The position numbers and the translations under genes are program-made. A stretch of DNA of 64,000 nt from positions 1 through 64,000 of the forward strand of contig NZ_JACJPF010000066.1 of NCBI RefSeq assembly GCF_014695915.1. Reading direction: 5' to 3'. Positions 1 through 7,849 of this stretch are shown in pieces (positions within the stretch are counted from its first letter, which is position 1; each line of letters opens with the position of its first letter). The notes under the pieces are model-generated. The model was not told the DNA's origin, searched no databases, and was given only the letters and a program-made list of their open reading frames with translations. The stretch is from Trichocoleus sp. FACHB-40. GTDB taxonomy: Bacteria > Cyanobacteriota > Cyanobacteriia > Cyanobacteriales > FACHB-T130.

Positions 1-277
1 TTAATCTTCGGCTTTTTAATTTCTTTACTGACCAATCTGAATAGGCAAGAAAATGATGTAATGACTGTGCCGAGTTTATACTTACTACTTTGGCTATTTC
101 TGGTAATGATTTTCTTTTTATTTCTGATATTATTCCTAAATGTAAATACTTTAAGCATTCATAATTTCTGACTTCTTTGAACAGGTCTTTATACTCTGCA
201 CAATATTCATCTATTATTGCCACTGTTGGCTGGGCATCCCTTGGCAAATGTTTCCGGATTTGTAATTCTACATCCAT
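1..277 (-). CDS. IS701-family transposase, N-terminal part (runs off the window)
   Basis: Read on the minus strand from an ATG at 277-275, the frame stays open to the window edge. It starts MDVELQIRKHLPRDAQ and contains EYKDLFKEVRNYECLKYLH, then RKSLPEIAKVV and QSLHHFLAYSDWSV. This order is that of the N-terminus of IS701/DDE_5-type transposases of cyanobacteria. Only about 92 residues are visible, so the catalytic DDE residues lie outside the window and it cannot be judged whether the gene is intact. The IS630 copy starting at 354 lies just upstream of its start, so one end of this IS701 element must fall between 278 and 353. No inverted repeat could be fixed there. Confidence 0.7.
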   Translation of the reverse strand, partial: MDVELQIRKHLPRDAQPTVAIIDEYCAEYKDLFKEVRNYECLKYLHLGIISEIKRKSLPEIAKVVSINSAQSLHHFLAYSDWSVKKLKSRRL

Positions 278-353
278 TGCTCTATCTACCTTGTAGAGTT
301 TTTTCTTTTCATTCTTCTACTTATAATACCCGGAGAGTGACAGAAGAGGGTTA

Positions 354-1299
354 TAGCACTCGAAGTATAGGTTAGGACGCTAAACGAACAGAAGTATCTA
401 CTCTTTCTCGGAAATCTTCAATCGTTCCAATGGATTTTCTAACCCGATTTTTTATCGGAAACCAGTAATGCTCAATTTCATTCAAATCCGGGGAATAGGG
501 CGGTAAATATTGCAGTTCACATTCGACTGATTCGATTAATTCTTTAATTGAAGCGGATTTATGAAATGTTGCATTATCTAAAATAATAGTTTTTCCTGGT
601 TTCAACTTAGGCAGAAGTTCTGATGATAACCACTTCTCAAATACTGCTCGATTACAAGAACCTTCAAAAGTCAGTGGGGCTATCAGTTTTCCTTGGCATA
701 AACCACTTATTATACTCACCCTAACACTTCTTTTTCCTGACTTCATATCATAATATCTTTGCCCTTTTTCATTCCATCCATATCCGTAATCGTCTCGGTT
801 ATCTATCCCTGATTCGTCAACATATACTAAATCTTCCGGCTTCTTTAACTTGATTTTTTGCAGAAATTCTTGCCGAATTTCTTCATTTCTTTCTCGATAC
901 CCATAAGTTTTTTTTTGCGAGTAAAGTTGATTTTTTTTAACGCCTTCCCGATAGTCAGGTCACTGATTTTCTCCGGCCAAGCTTGGGCCATTTCTTTTTG
1001 GGTCTTGCTTCCCTGTTGCTGAGCAAATTTTCTAAAACTTTCTAAGTCTGTAATTTTCGCTCCATACCCTTGTTGATATCCTTCCTTGGCTTTATAGTCT
1101 CCTGTTTCTTCCCTTCTAGCCAACCAGAGATTAATGGTATTCCGGCTAATTTTAAATATTTTACTGGCAAGGCTTTTGCTCATCCCATCATCAATGGCCT
1201 CTAACACTTTCTTTCTCAAGTCGTAGCTGTAGGGTGAAGGCATTTTTTTTTGAAGTTTACTTTTTGTCTATTATGTCCTAATCTTTGCTTCGAGTGCTA
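354..1299 (-). mobile_element. Complete IS630-family insertion sequence with TA target duplication
   Basis: The two ends are inverted repeats of about 25 bp. The left end at 354-378 and the complement of the right end at 1275-1299 agree at 22 of 25 positions, and both begin TAGCACTCGAAG. The dinucleotide TA lies directly outside both ends (352-353 and 1300-1301), which is the hallmark TA duplication of IS630/Tc1-mariner elements. The 946-bp element holds one transposase in two overlapping frames. It separates an IS701-type transposase start on the left from a beheaded DUF1206 gene on the right. Confidence 0.9.
372..1243 (-). CDS. IS630 transposase in two frames joined by a probable -1 frameshift
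   Basis: The first frame (1243 down to 845) carries the N-terminal helix-turn-helix region (LRKKVLEAIDDGMSKSLASK) and a second DNA-binding part. The second frame continues KTYGYRERNEEIRQEF, LVYVDESGIDNRDDYGYGW and on to a stop at 372. It supplies the whole DDE core: VDES (first Asp), IILDNATFHK (second Asp) and PPYSPDLNEIEHYW (Glu). The frames overlap across a run of nine A on the coding strand (908-916). Moving back one base there joins the two halves into a protein of about 290 residues, normal for the family. Slippage on A-runs is known for several IS families, so programmed frameshifting is likely, though a simple indel cannot be excluded. The product acts at the element ends and the TA target. 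Confidence 0.85.
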
Positions 1300-1301
1300 T
1301 A

Positions 1302-1492
1302 TCGGTCTTTTGGTGATTCAAGCTGCACTTCAGGATGACCCAGGCGAAGTTCAAGGACTGGGGGGTTCTCTGCAAGCGCTTGCAGAAGAACCTCTCGGTC
1401 AGTGGATTTTGGGCGCGATCGCTTTTGGTTTCATGGCCTATTCTCTCTATATGTTGATTCAAGCGCGGTATCGTCGCATTGATCCCCCATAA
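1302..1492 (+). pseudogene. DUF1206 membrane protein, 3' remnant
   Basis: Directly to the right of the IS630 TA duplication a frame reads GLLVIQAALQDDPGEVQGLG, then LAEEPLGQWILGAIAFGFMAYSLYMLIQARYRR and a stop. This is the last of the repeated two-helix units of DUF1206 integral membrane proteins, which are normally about 270 residues. Only about 63 residues remain. The residues that precede them in frame come from the IS end. The sequence left of the IS is IS701, not DUF1206, so the 5' part was displaced or deleted. Function of the family is not established. Confidence 0.7.
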
Positions 1493-1695
1493 ACTAATCT
1501 AATAATCTTATTTACTGGGTTGAAAGCTACTTTTTTTAACCCAAGTGCCGAGACAAGTCAAATAGGATTGCTATATAAAAATTTTGATTTCTTCGTAAAC
1601 AATAATTTGGGGATAATTAGTGATTGGAGAAAAACTATTACCGTTGTAAGTTTGCTCTGTGCAAAATAGCGTTACCTACTAAATGGCTCAATCTC

Positions 1696-2454
1696 TTATT
1701 TCAACCTTTTGACTGACTGAGCAATTACTACAGGTTGGTTCTCATATTCTATTTTCAATTCAGGCTGCAAGTTAAAATCGAAATCTCTCTCGATTTCGGC
1801 TGTAACAAACTTGCGGACTATACCTGTCACTTCAACAATTTCACCTTTTTTAATCGGATATCCTGCTATAACGGCACCTGTCACGAGTAACTCTTTACCC
1901 CCAATTAGTTCTTGGTCATCGAGTAGAAAGGTATTTGAGCTGATAACTTTTTCAACATTGCTAGTTACAGTTACAACCTGACCAAAGTATTTATTTGGTT
2001 CTTCTCCGACTTCACCCGGTTCGGGTGTTAGAGTCACATCCGAGGCTATAATTACAGATTCGCCCTCGTATTTTTTAAATAAATCATCCTCTAAATCAAG
2101 GCTCAAATTTCTCTCGATATCGGCAAGAATAAATTTAGTAACTTTACCCGTCACTCTGACATGAGAATCTTCAATTAGACGCGCTTTTTTAACACTTACT
2201 ATCAACACTACTGGGTCGATAAATAGCGTTTCCCCTTCGATTAAGAACGCTTTTGAGCCCATAAGTTCTTCGACTTCGCCATTTACAGTTATAGTTTTGC
2301 CTATGAAATCCTTAGCCGATTTGCTAACAACTTTACTTATCGTTGTGGTAGCCTCAGGAGTATATGAGGGAGTACACGCGGCAAGAAATACAGCAAAGAG
2401 TAATAGAGCGATCGCTTCTTTAGCCTTCCATTTATGCAAACATTTATTTACCAT
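1696..2454 (-). CDS. Lipoprotein with two repeated OB-like beta domains
   Basis: The ATG at 2454 gives a compact lipoprotein signal (MVNKCLHKWKAKEAIALLLF followed by a lipobox LAAC with the lipidated Cys), so it is preferred over an in-frame TTG 13 codons upstream. The mature part has two copies of one unit. Each has a 'GK/GQ-x-V-TV...V' strand, an 'AFLIEGETL' or 'TFLLDDQEL' hairpin, a 'VRVTGKVTKFILADIERN' or 'VEVTGIVRKFVTAEIERD' segment and an ending 'YEGESVIIAS' or 'YENQPVVIAQ'. The all-beta pattern suggests a small OB-like fold. It is probably anchored at a membrane facing the periplasm. A fragment of a paralogue lies just upstream (2657-2860). No enzymatic motif is visible; the function is unknown. 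Confidence 0.75.
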   Translation of the reverse strand: MVNKCLHKWKAKEAIALLLFAVFLAACTPSYTPEATTTISKVVSKSAKDFIGKTITVNGEVEELMGSKAFLIEGETLFIDPVVLIVSVKKARLIEDSHVRVTGKVTKFILADIERNLSLDLEDDLFKKYEGESVIIASDVTLTPEPGEVGEEPNKYFGQVVTVTSNVEKVISSNTFLLDDQELIGGKELLVTGAVIAGYPIKKGEIVEVTGIVRKFVTAEIERDFDFNLQPELKIEYENQPVVIAQSVKRLK

Positions 2455-2611
2455 TAAGATTACCACTCTTGAAAATCTCTTTACTCTTATCAATCACTCG
2501 AAAATAGTCACTGGAAAAAGTAATTTTTCTTTCTTCAGTGTGGGGCAGATAAAATTTATGAAGTTTCGGTAATCTAATACTTGAAAGAGAATAAAAACCG
2601 ATTCATAAAAC

Positions 2612-2638
2612 TAAGGGGAAGCAACTTGCTTCCCCTTA
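2612..2638 (-). terminator. Perfect hairpin downstream of the lipoprotein-paralogue fragment
   Basis: Thirteen-base arms (2612-2624 and 2626-2638; TAAGGGGAAGCAA and its complement) are separated by one base. Read on the minus strand the hairpin follows the stop at 2657 and is followed by AGTTTTAT, as in an intrinsic terminator. Confidence 0.65.
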
Positions 2639-2656
2639 AATTATAAGCCTGTCAGC

Positions 2657-2860
2657 TTATGGCGTTACTGGGGCTGCTGGGTATACATCTTTAACAACCA
2701 GTACGGGCTTGTTCTTGTATTCCACTTCCAGTTTTCTTCGCAATTCCAAATCCCAGGTTAAATCGTCTTCTTTTTTAATGTCAACGACAACGAACGGACG
2801 AAGAAGACCAGTAGCGACAACCTTTGTGTCCTCTTTAATAGGTGTTGTTGTCGCAACCAA
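2657..2860 (-). pseudogene. Fragment of a paralogue of the neighbouring lipoprotein (C-terminal unit)
   Basis: The frame reads IKEDTKVVATGLLRPFVVVD, then LELRRKLEVEYKNKPVLVVKDV. It matches the end of the second repeat of the 1696-2454 lipoprotein (IKKGEIVEVTGIVRKFVTAE ... KIEYENQPVVIAQSV) position by position. The only possible start is a TTG preceded closely by an in-frame TAA, and there is no signal peptide or first unit. It therefore looks like the 3' relic of a tandem duplicate. A good hairpin terminator follows it. It could still be expressed as a short cytoplasmic peptide, but nothing supports this. Confidence 0.55.
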
Positions 2861-3723
2861 CTTTATAAAATAACTTTTACTTTATTTTATATGACTTGTA
2901 GCACCAATCAAACTGCCTGACTTTTACTCAATTAACCCTAACGCGATCGCTCCCTTTACTTTCCACAACCCTTGAGCCAAACCGTTATTTTCTAGATTAT
3001 TTTGTATCATTTGGGAACGCTTTCAAAACTATAATATTTTAGGCATAATTGATAAATTTTCCTACTGATTATGGACAGAAAACCCCTTATTTTTAAACTC
3101 AATAAAGGTTTCTTTCCACTGTTTTTAAAATGCCCAACTAGGCAACGATAAAACCCCCCGCCACCCAATTAAATCAGGCAACTTATCGTCATGGGATAAC
3201 GACCAATTACTTGTAATTTAAAAGCCAAAGCCGCTGTTTTGCGTCTGCCTAGAGAAAGAGAAGTAGAATACATACTTATTTCTCAAGGAGTGCTCTTTGT
3301 GAACTTTCTTTAAAAGCGAGCTTGGTGGAAGCGATGTCCCACCGGAACAGCCCACAATAGGTAGGGTTTGGACTCCATTTTTCCCCTCAACAGCAACCTC
3401 TGTACCATTCACCCTAACTTACTGCGGCTTAAACCCTTGGAGATGCAGTTGTACACCTGCGTAAGGGAAAGCTTAATCGCCCGTTGTTCTATCTATCAAG
3501 CTCTTTTATGGTGGCGACTAAATACCACTGATATCAATATTAAAGGTGTGAAAGTGAAATACTGCTTGAAATACTTTGAGATCCAATGTCATGCGATCTA
3601 AAAGCATTTCAAGCAGCATTTTTATCAAGCTATACCAAATACTCGTCCTAGATATATGAATCGCCAGACTGATTGACAATTATTTGACAATAGTCTCTTT
3701 ACAAGAACCCATATAATTCAATT
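2861..3723. other. Long AT-rich spacer without a recognisable gene
   Basis: About 860 bases with short frames on both strands, none of which has a plausible start, ribosome site or family resemblance. One HIP1 octamer lies near 2943. The stretch 3410-3600 holds an inverted pair (ATGCAGTTGTACACCTGCGT) and a partial tandem of AAATACTGCTTGAAATACTT with its complement-like TTTCAAGCAGCATTTTT further on, so it may be an old repeat or mobile-element remnant. No RNA gene could be recognised. Confidence 0.5.
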
Positions 3724-3745
3724 GCTATTCTCAACTGAGAATAGC
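3724..3745 (-). terminator. Hairpin downstream of the small membrane protein gene
   Basis: GCTATTCTC (3724-3732) pairs with GAGAATAGC (3737-3745) over a four-base loop. On the minus strand it lies about 30 bases past the stop of the 3778-3978 gene. The following bases are AT-rich rather than a pure T run. Confidence 0.5.
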
Positions 3746-3777
3746 ATTAAGAAAAACAAAAACAGTATTGCTTTTCC

Positions 3778-3978
3778 TTATAATTGAGATTTGGATTTCA
3801 AAATTTCTATATAAGCAATGGGAAGAACCAGAGGCCAGAAAACAGTTGCTACCACCAAAGTCACAAAACCTGCAAGGCGCTCTTGTGTCTTCCAAGTGCG
3901 ATCGCGTTTGAAGAAGTCTAACCAGATAGTAAACAAAGTGGTGGCTATCAGCAGATAAATAACTTCTACGCAGATCAT
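3778..3978 (-). CDS. Small two-helix membrane protein
   Basis: A 66-residue frame with a GGAG ribosome site about eight bases before the ATG. Residues 3-22 (CVEVIYLLIATTLFTIWLDF) and 36-58 (LAGFVTLVVATVFWPLVLPI) form two hydrophobic helices separated by a charged loop FKRDRTWKTQE. The layout (short helix, basic loop, second helix rich in W/P) is seen in small conserved hypothetical proteins of cyanobacteria. Topology with the loop in the cytoplasm is expected from the positive charges. The product has no known function. It stands alone, with its own hairpin terminator. Confidence 0.6.
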   Translation of the reverse strand: MICVEVIYLLIATTLFTIWLDFFKRDRTWKTQERLAGFVTLVVATVFWPLVLPIAYIEILKSKSQL

Positions 3979-4189
3979 AAGTGTCTCCAGAACAACTTCT
4001 TTTATAAGGGTTCCCGTAATCTAGATCGGCCATTACTATTTCTTTACAAAACGTTACAACAAATAGTAGTGGCTGATACTTACAGCCTATCAGCCTGGTG
4101 TTGCAACCATGTGACCAACTTGTGTAGAGAATCTGTAGCGAAAGAAAGTTGTAGGTAGCTGATCCCAATCCGAAATAAAAAATTTATAC

Positions 4190-5287
4190 TCAAGCCAAAG
4201 GCAGAAAAAAACGAAACGTGCTGCCCATGCCCAGCTTACTTTCTACCTCAATCTGACCGCCTTGCAGTTCAATCAAGCGCGAGGAGATAGCTAACCCGAT
4301 GCCAGTTCCTCTAGAATTTTGACGAGACTCGTCAGCCCGCCAAAAACGCTCAAAGACATGGGGCAAATCTTCCGGTGCAATTCCTTTACCCGTATCAACT
4401 ACAGCAATCCACAGCCGTTGTGATGCACTCCAAACTCGGACAGTAATCGAACCAAAACTGGTATATAGCAGCGCATTTCCCAACAGATTCACCAAAACCT
4501 GTTCCACGCGGTCAATATCAGCTAAGACGGGGGGCAGTTGGGGCGGACAGTCTAATTTCAGGGCTACCGGGCCATCTTCTAGTAACTGCTCAGAAAATCT
4601 TTCTACCAGAGACTCTAATAAAGGTCGTAAATTAACAGGCTGGAGATTAATCGGCAGATAGCCAGCTTCCGCCTTAGAAAGTTCCTGCAAATCGTTGACT
4701 AACCGCTCTAACCTAGAGGTTTCGCGCACCAGCTGCTGGTAAACTTCTGGCGATGGTTCAATTCCGCCGTCAGCCATCTCCTCCAAATAACCGCGAATCA
4801 CTGTTAGGGGTGTCCGAAGTTCGTGAGTGAGGTCGCTAATAAGTTCCCGCCGCCGCTGTTCCACTCCTTCGAGACTGGATGCCATGCGATTAAAACTTGC
4901 AGCCAGCCGATTGAGTTCCCGAATTTCGCTGTTTGGTAGTCGTTCATCCAGATGTCCGGCAGCAAACTTTTGGGTGATTTGTTCCATTTGTTTCAAAGGC
5001 TGGACGATCCGCCGCGTTACCAAATAGCTCAATCCACCAGCTGCGGTAGCACCCACAAGAACTGATAATAAGGTGCTGCGACTCCAAGCTGTTTCAAAGC
5101 TTCTTACCAGCTGCCTCCGGGCATAGCGTACTTGCACCCCAGATATTTCGATTTGTTGCAGCTGCACGATAAAAAAGCGCGGCGAAGACAATTTGCTAAT
5201 CGCCAGTAGGCTACCCACTCCCACCATCATGACCAAGAGGTGGGAAAGAAATAGACGCGATCGCAATCCAACTTTATTGAACGGCAT
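4190..5287 (-). CDS. Membrane sensor histidine kinase of an OmpR-type two-component pair
   Basis: The 365-residue protein has a first membrane helix at about 11-31, a very short extracytoplasmic part (about 40 residues), a second helix at 72-90, a HAMP linker at about 91-140, a HisKA domain with the phospho-acceptor His155 in SDLTHELRTP, and a complete HATPase_c domain (N box LVNLLGNALLYT, G1 DTGKGIA, F box FERFWRADES, G2 GTGIGLAIS). All catalytic boxes are intact. The gene begins three bases after the end of the response-regulator gene 5290-5997, so the two are co-transcribed and presumably form one phosphorelay. The small outer domain suggests sensing within or close to the membrane. The stimulus cannot be read from the sequence. 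Confidence 0.9.
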   Translation of the reverse strand: MPFNKVGLRSRLFLSHLLVMMVGVGSLLAISKLSSPRFFIVQLQQIEISGVQVRYARRQLVRSFETAWSRSTLLSVLVGATAAGGLSYLVTRRIVQPLKQMEQITQKFAAGHLDERLPNSEIRELNRLAASFNRMASSLEGVEQRRRELISDLTHELRTPLTVIRGYLEEMADGGIEPSPEVYQQLVRETSRLERLVNDLQELSKAEAGYLPINLQPVNLRPLLESLVERFSEQLLEDGPVALKLDCPPQLPPVLADIDRVEQVLVNLLGNALLYTSFGSITVRVWSASQRLWIAVVDTGKGIAPEDLPHVFERFWRADESRQNSRGTGIGLAISSRLIELQGGQIEVESKLGMGSTFRFFLPLA

Positions 5288-5289
5288 TT

Positions 5290-5997
5290 TTATCCTATGG
5301 CATCTTCAAATTTATAGCCAACACCTACCACCGTCTTAATAAAGCTAGGATTGGCTGGATCTGGCTCAATTTTTTTCCGCAACCGTGCCACATGAGTATC
5401 TACAACTCGTTCATCACCAAAAAAGTCATCTCCCCAAAGTTTCTCTATTAGTTGCGTTCGGTTCCAAACTCTACCAGGATGACTGATAAAAGTAGATAAC
5501 AAGTTAAATTCTAGAGTCGTCAAATCTAAAATTTCTGATTGTTGAGAATCGATTTGGCGTTTAGCAGTGCGCTGCTCTACATCAAGAGCGAAATGTTGGG
5601 TATGATAAACCTGATGCTGTCCTCCCTGACGCAAGCTGCGGCGCAATAACGCCCTTACTCTAGCAACCAATTCTCTCGGACTAAACGGTTTGACCAGATA
5701 ATCATCAGCACCAGTAGAAAGTCCGATAACGCGGTCAATTTCTTCACCCCTAGCGGTCAGCATCAAAATATAAGGGTCTTTCGCACCAGGTTTCTGTCGG
5801 ATTCTGGCACACACTTCCAGCCCATCTAAACCAGGTAGCATCAAATCAAGAACGATTAAATCTGGTTGTTGCTCCTGAAAAACTTGTAAAGCTTTCAAAC
5901 CATCGCGGGAGTGATGGCAAGAAAAACCCTCTCGTTCTAAAGCTGTCTGGATGAGCTTAGCAATTTCCGGTTCATCCTCAACAATCAAAATATCCAT
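5290..5997 (-). CDS. OmpR/PhoB-family response regulator
   Basis: The 235-residue protein has an N-terminal receiver domain with the acidic pair E7/D8, phospho-acceptor Asp51 (LIVLDLMLPG), the conserved Thr81 (MLTARGEE) and Lys103 (YLVKPFSP), and a C-terminal winged-helix DNA-binding domain ending in VVDTHVARLRKKIEPDPANP and VVGVGYKFE. It is upstream of its cognate kinase (4190-5287) in the same transcript. The ATG at 5997 is the only sensible start, because the receiver begins at once. It is expected to bind direct repeats near promoters as a dimer when phosphorylated. Its targets are not evident; no autoregulatory repeat was recognised in the leader. Confidence 0.93.
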   Translation of the reverse strand: MDILIVEDEPEIAKLIQTALEREGFSCHHSRDGLKALQVFQEQQPDLIVLDLMLPGLDGLEVCARIRQKPGAKDPYILMLTARGEEIDRVIGLSTGADDYLVKPFSPRELVARVRALLRRSLRQGGQHQVYHTQHFALDVEQRTAKRQIDSQQSEILDLTTLEFNLLSTFISHPGRVWNRTQLIEKLWGDDFFGDERVVDTHVARLRKKIEPDPANPSFIKTVVGVGYKFEDAIG

Positions 5998-6040
5998 TTA
6001 TAACAATTAAAAATTAGTAAGTAGGTGGGATTAATTATTT

Positions 6041-6105
6041 GTAGGATGGGTTACGCTATCGCTAATCCATGCAGATGTTGGGTTTCCTACGTCAACCCAC
6101 CCTAC
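6041..6105. repeat. Palindromic intergenic repeat (GTAGGATGGGTT family)
   Basis: GTAGGATGGGTT at 6041-6052 is inverted as AACCCACCCTAC at 6094-6105 with one mismatch, around a core containing TTGGGTTTCCTAC. A related short copy (GTAGAGTGG...CCACCCTAC) lies near 39945-39970 and degenerate ones near 38930 and 52270. These are dispersed palindromes typical of cyanobacterial spacers. Confidence 0.6.
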
Positions 6106-6162
6106 GAACATCTTCAATCTAATCGCGTCCGCCTACTTAAATTAAAAATTGAGCATCAATTT

Positions 6163-6621
6163 TTAATTTTTCGGACGCATCGCTTCTCGACCCAATATCA
6201 TCATCCCAGCAACACCTAGACAGACAAACCAGACGTATTGATACCAATATTCTCGAATCTGTTCTGCTGCGCTAAGTTCCGGGTGCAGGGCATCTAAATA
6301 GAGTACCAATAAAACCATAAATAACGCCCCAAACCCCGAAAAGGTCAAACCGATGAAAATTCTAGCGGGTTTTAGTTCATCATCACTGATGGCATCCAGG
6401 TCAATTTCTGCCAACTCGCTGAGAGACTCATCTGCAACTGCTGAAGCTGCTTGCAAATTATTGGCCACAGGCGGCGGCAAAACTGGCATTAAGGTTTTTA
6501 CGGTTTTGCGTCGCAGCAAACATTCTGTATCCCGCAGCAATGCTAGAGGCTTTGCTTGAGGGTAGTCAAATTCGGCGGCTTTGGGTGTCGATGTAGTGGT
6601 GACTTCCGGTTCAAAATCCAT
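6163..6621 (-). CDS. Conserved hypothetical membrane protein with two C-terminal helices
   Basis: The 152-residue protein has a disordered N-terminal half (acidic and Pro/Ala-rich, with ADESLSELAEIDLDAISDDE before the membrane part). Two hydrophobic helices follow at about 88-108 (FIGLTFSGFGALFMVLLVLYL) and 126-143 (YVWFVCLGVAGMMILGREA), ending RPKN. The pattern of a long soluble N-terminal tail plus two helices is common in cyanobacterial proteins of unknown role. It precedes the two-component pair on the same strand, but a palindromic repeat and about 165 bases lie between, so co-transcription is uncertain. No family is recognised with confidence. Confidence 0.6.
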   Translation of the reverse strand: MDFEPEVTTTSTPKAAEFDYPQAKPLALLRDTECLLRRKTVKTLMPVLPPPVANNLQAASAVADESLSELAEIDLDAISDDELKPARIFIGLTFSGFGALFMVLLVLYLDALHPELSAAEQIREYWYQYVWFVCLGVAGMMILGREAMRPKN

Positions 6622-6810
6622 AGCTTGCCTACCAGTGCTTGTTTCTAAGATACAGCACCAAACTGGATTAAAGGTATATCCGGCAAATAGCTCTTAAGTT
6701 AGTAACAAAGCTTTTTTTGTTCGCCCAGTTAGGTGAACCCTGATGGAGGAAGTGCGATCGCTCTAGCTAATTCTATGCTGAAACTTAGCTGGAATTTGAG
6801 AAAACTATAG

Positions 6811-7602
6811 ATGATTAGGATGTCTAGGAAAGCAACCTTAGACCCAAATAAGTCCGCGAACTTAAAAGTCTTTGGAATACTAACGGCTGGCGGAGTGCTT
6901 GGCTCCTTAGCAAGCCTTCCTTATGTTTTTAGCTTAATCGAGCCGCCTCCCATACCTATTTGGCAATTCTTGCTATTAGCGACAATACAAGCTTCCGTGC
7001 AGACAGCTTTCCTCACCGGGCTGGGACTTTGGTTAGGGGGTAAAGTTGGACTAGGCGCACCCGTGCTTAAAGCTTGGTTAGCAGGCGACCCGAAAGCGTT
7101 CCATCGGTTTCGGTCATCCCTACCCATATCTGTTGGTGCAGGTGTGGTCGTAGCAGCGATTATGTTGCTGCTAGAGATTTTTGTGTTTGTCCCCTTGTTA
7201 CCTGATGCCTTACGCAAAGTATCGCTTCCCTCAGTGTGGCAAGGTTTCTTGGCTTCCTTCTACGGTGGAATTACCGAGGAGTTGATGTTGCGCTTGGGTT
7301 TGATGACGTTACTGGTTTGGTTGGGAACAAAACTCACCCGTCAGCAACATCCTAAGTCAAGTGTAATGTGGAGCGCGATCGCTCTAACTGCCTTAATTTT
7401 TGGGGCGGGTCACTTACCAATAACCGCTCGTCTAGTTCCCCTAACTCCCTTTGTGGTCACACGGGCCCTATTGCTCAACGGTATCCCCGGATTGCTTTTT
7501 GGCTGGCTCTATTGGAGAAAGGGACTTTTAGCCGCAATGGTAGCGCACTTCTGGAGTGACATCGTTCTGCACGTTATTGGAGCAGCTTTATTCTTGGCGT
7601 GA
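6811..7602 (+). CDS. CPBP-family intramembrane glutamic endopeptidase
   Basis: The 263-residue polytopic protein has about seven hydrophobic segments. The three active-site motifs of the CPBP (Abi/Rce1) family are present in order: E156-E157 with Arg161 in GITEELMLRLG, Phe197-xxx-His201 in FGAGHLP, and His246 with Asp250 in HFWSDIVLH. In characterised relatives these residues activate water for cleavage of membrane-bound substrates; bacterial homologues are linked to maturation or self-immunity, but the substrate is not predictable. The ATG at 6811 or a second ATG four codons later (MSRKATLD) could be the start. A strong stem-loop lies about 75 bases after the stop. The gene appears monocistronic. 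Confidence 0.85.
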   Translation: MIRMSRKATLDPNKSANLKVFGILTAGGVLGSLASLPYVFSLIEPPPIPIWQFLLLATIQASVQTAFLTGLGLWLGGKVGLGAPVLKAWLAGDPKAFHRFRSSLPISVGAGVVVAAIMLLLEIFVFVPLLPDALRKVSLPSVWQGFLASFYGGITEELMLRLGLMTLLVWLGTKLTRQQHPKSSVMWSAIALTALIFGAGHLPITARLVPLTPFVVTRALLLNGIPGLLFGWLYWRKGLLAAMVAHFWSDIVLHVIGAALFLA

Positions 7603-7675
7603 AAAAGTTATTCACTTACCCAACAAGTGCTTATACAGCGGCTTGCAGTCGGATGAAGTACAGGCTATCTGGAGA

Positions 7676-7706
7676 GATGCCCGACTTATCTAAGAAGTCG
7701 GGCATC
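7676..7706 (+). terminator. Stem-loop downstream of the CPBP gene
   Basis: GATGCCCGACTT (7676-7687) pairs perfectly with AAGTCGGGCATC (7695-7706) over seven bases. It lacks a T run, so it may be a repeat or RNA-stabilising structure rather than a classic terminator. The region to 7849 contains further short repeats but no gene. Confidence 0.45.
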
Positions 7707-7849
7707 TGTGTCCCTCACTCACAAGGGAAAGCGCTGTATGTGTTCGAGTTCGTCCCTCAACGAGGGAAACCCCCACAGCAGGGTGGCTCCCCAACCTAGA
7801 ACTTTTAGGGTTTGACGGCCCGCTTCATTAAATGTGGAACAACTTCAAA

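Noticed and set aside
3368-3601. 77-residue frame in the 2.9-3.7 kb spacer
   Set aside because: No ribosome site or family pattern, low-complexity local DNA and no hydrophobic or other structure; treated as spacer.
3731-4168. Longer minus-strand frame overlapping the small membrane protein
   Set aside because: It runs in another frame across the 3778-3978 gene, which has a ribosome site and membrane helices; the longer one has neither.
7599-7799. 66-residue frame after the CPBP gene
   Set aside because: Runs straight through a stem-loop repeat and overlaps the CPBP end; no protein-like composition.
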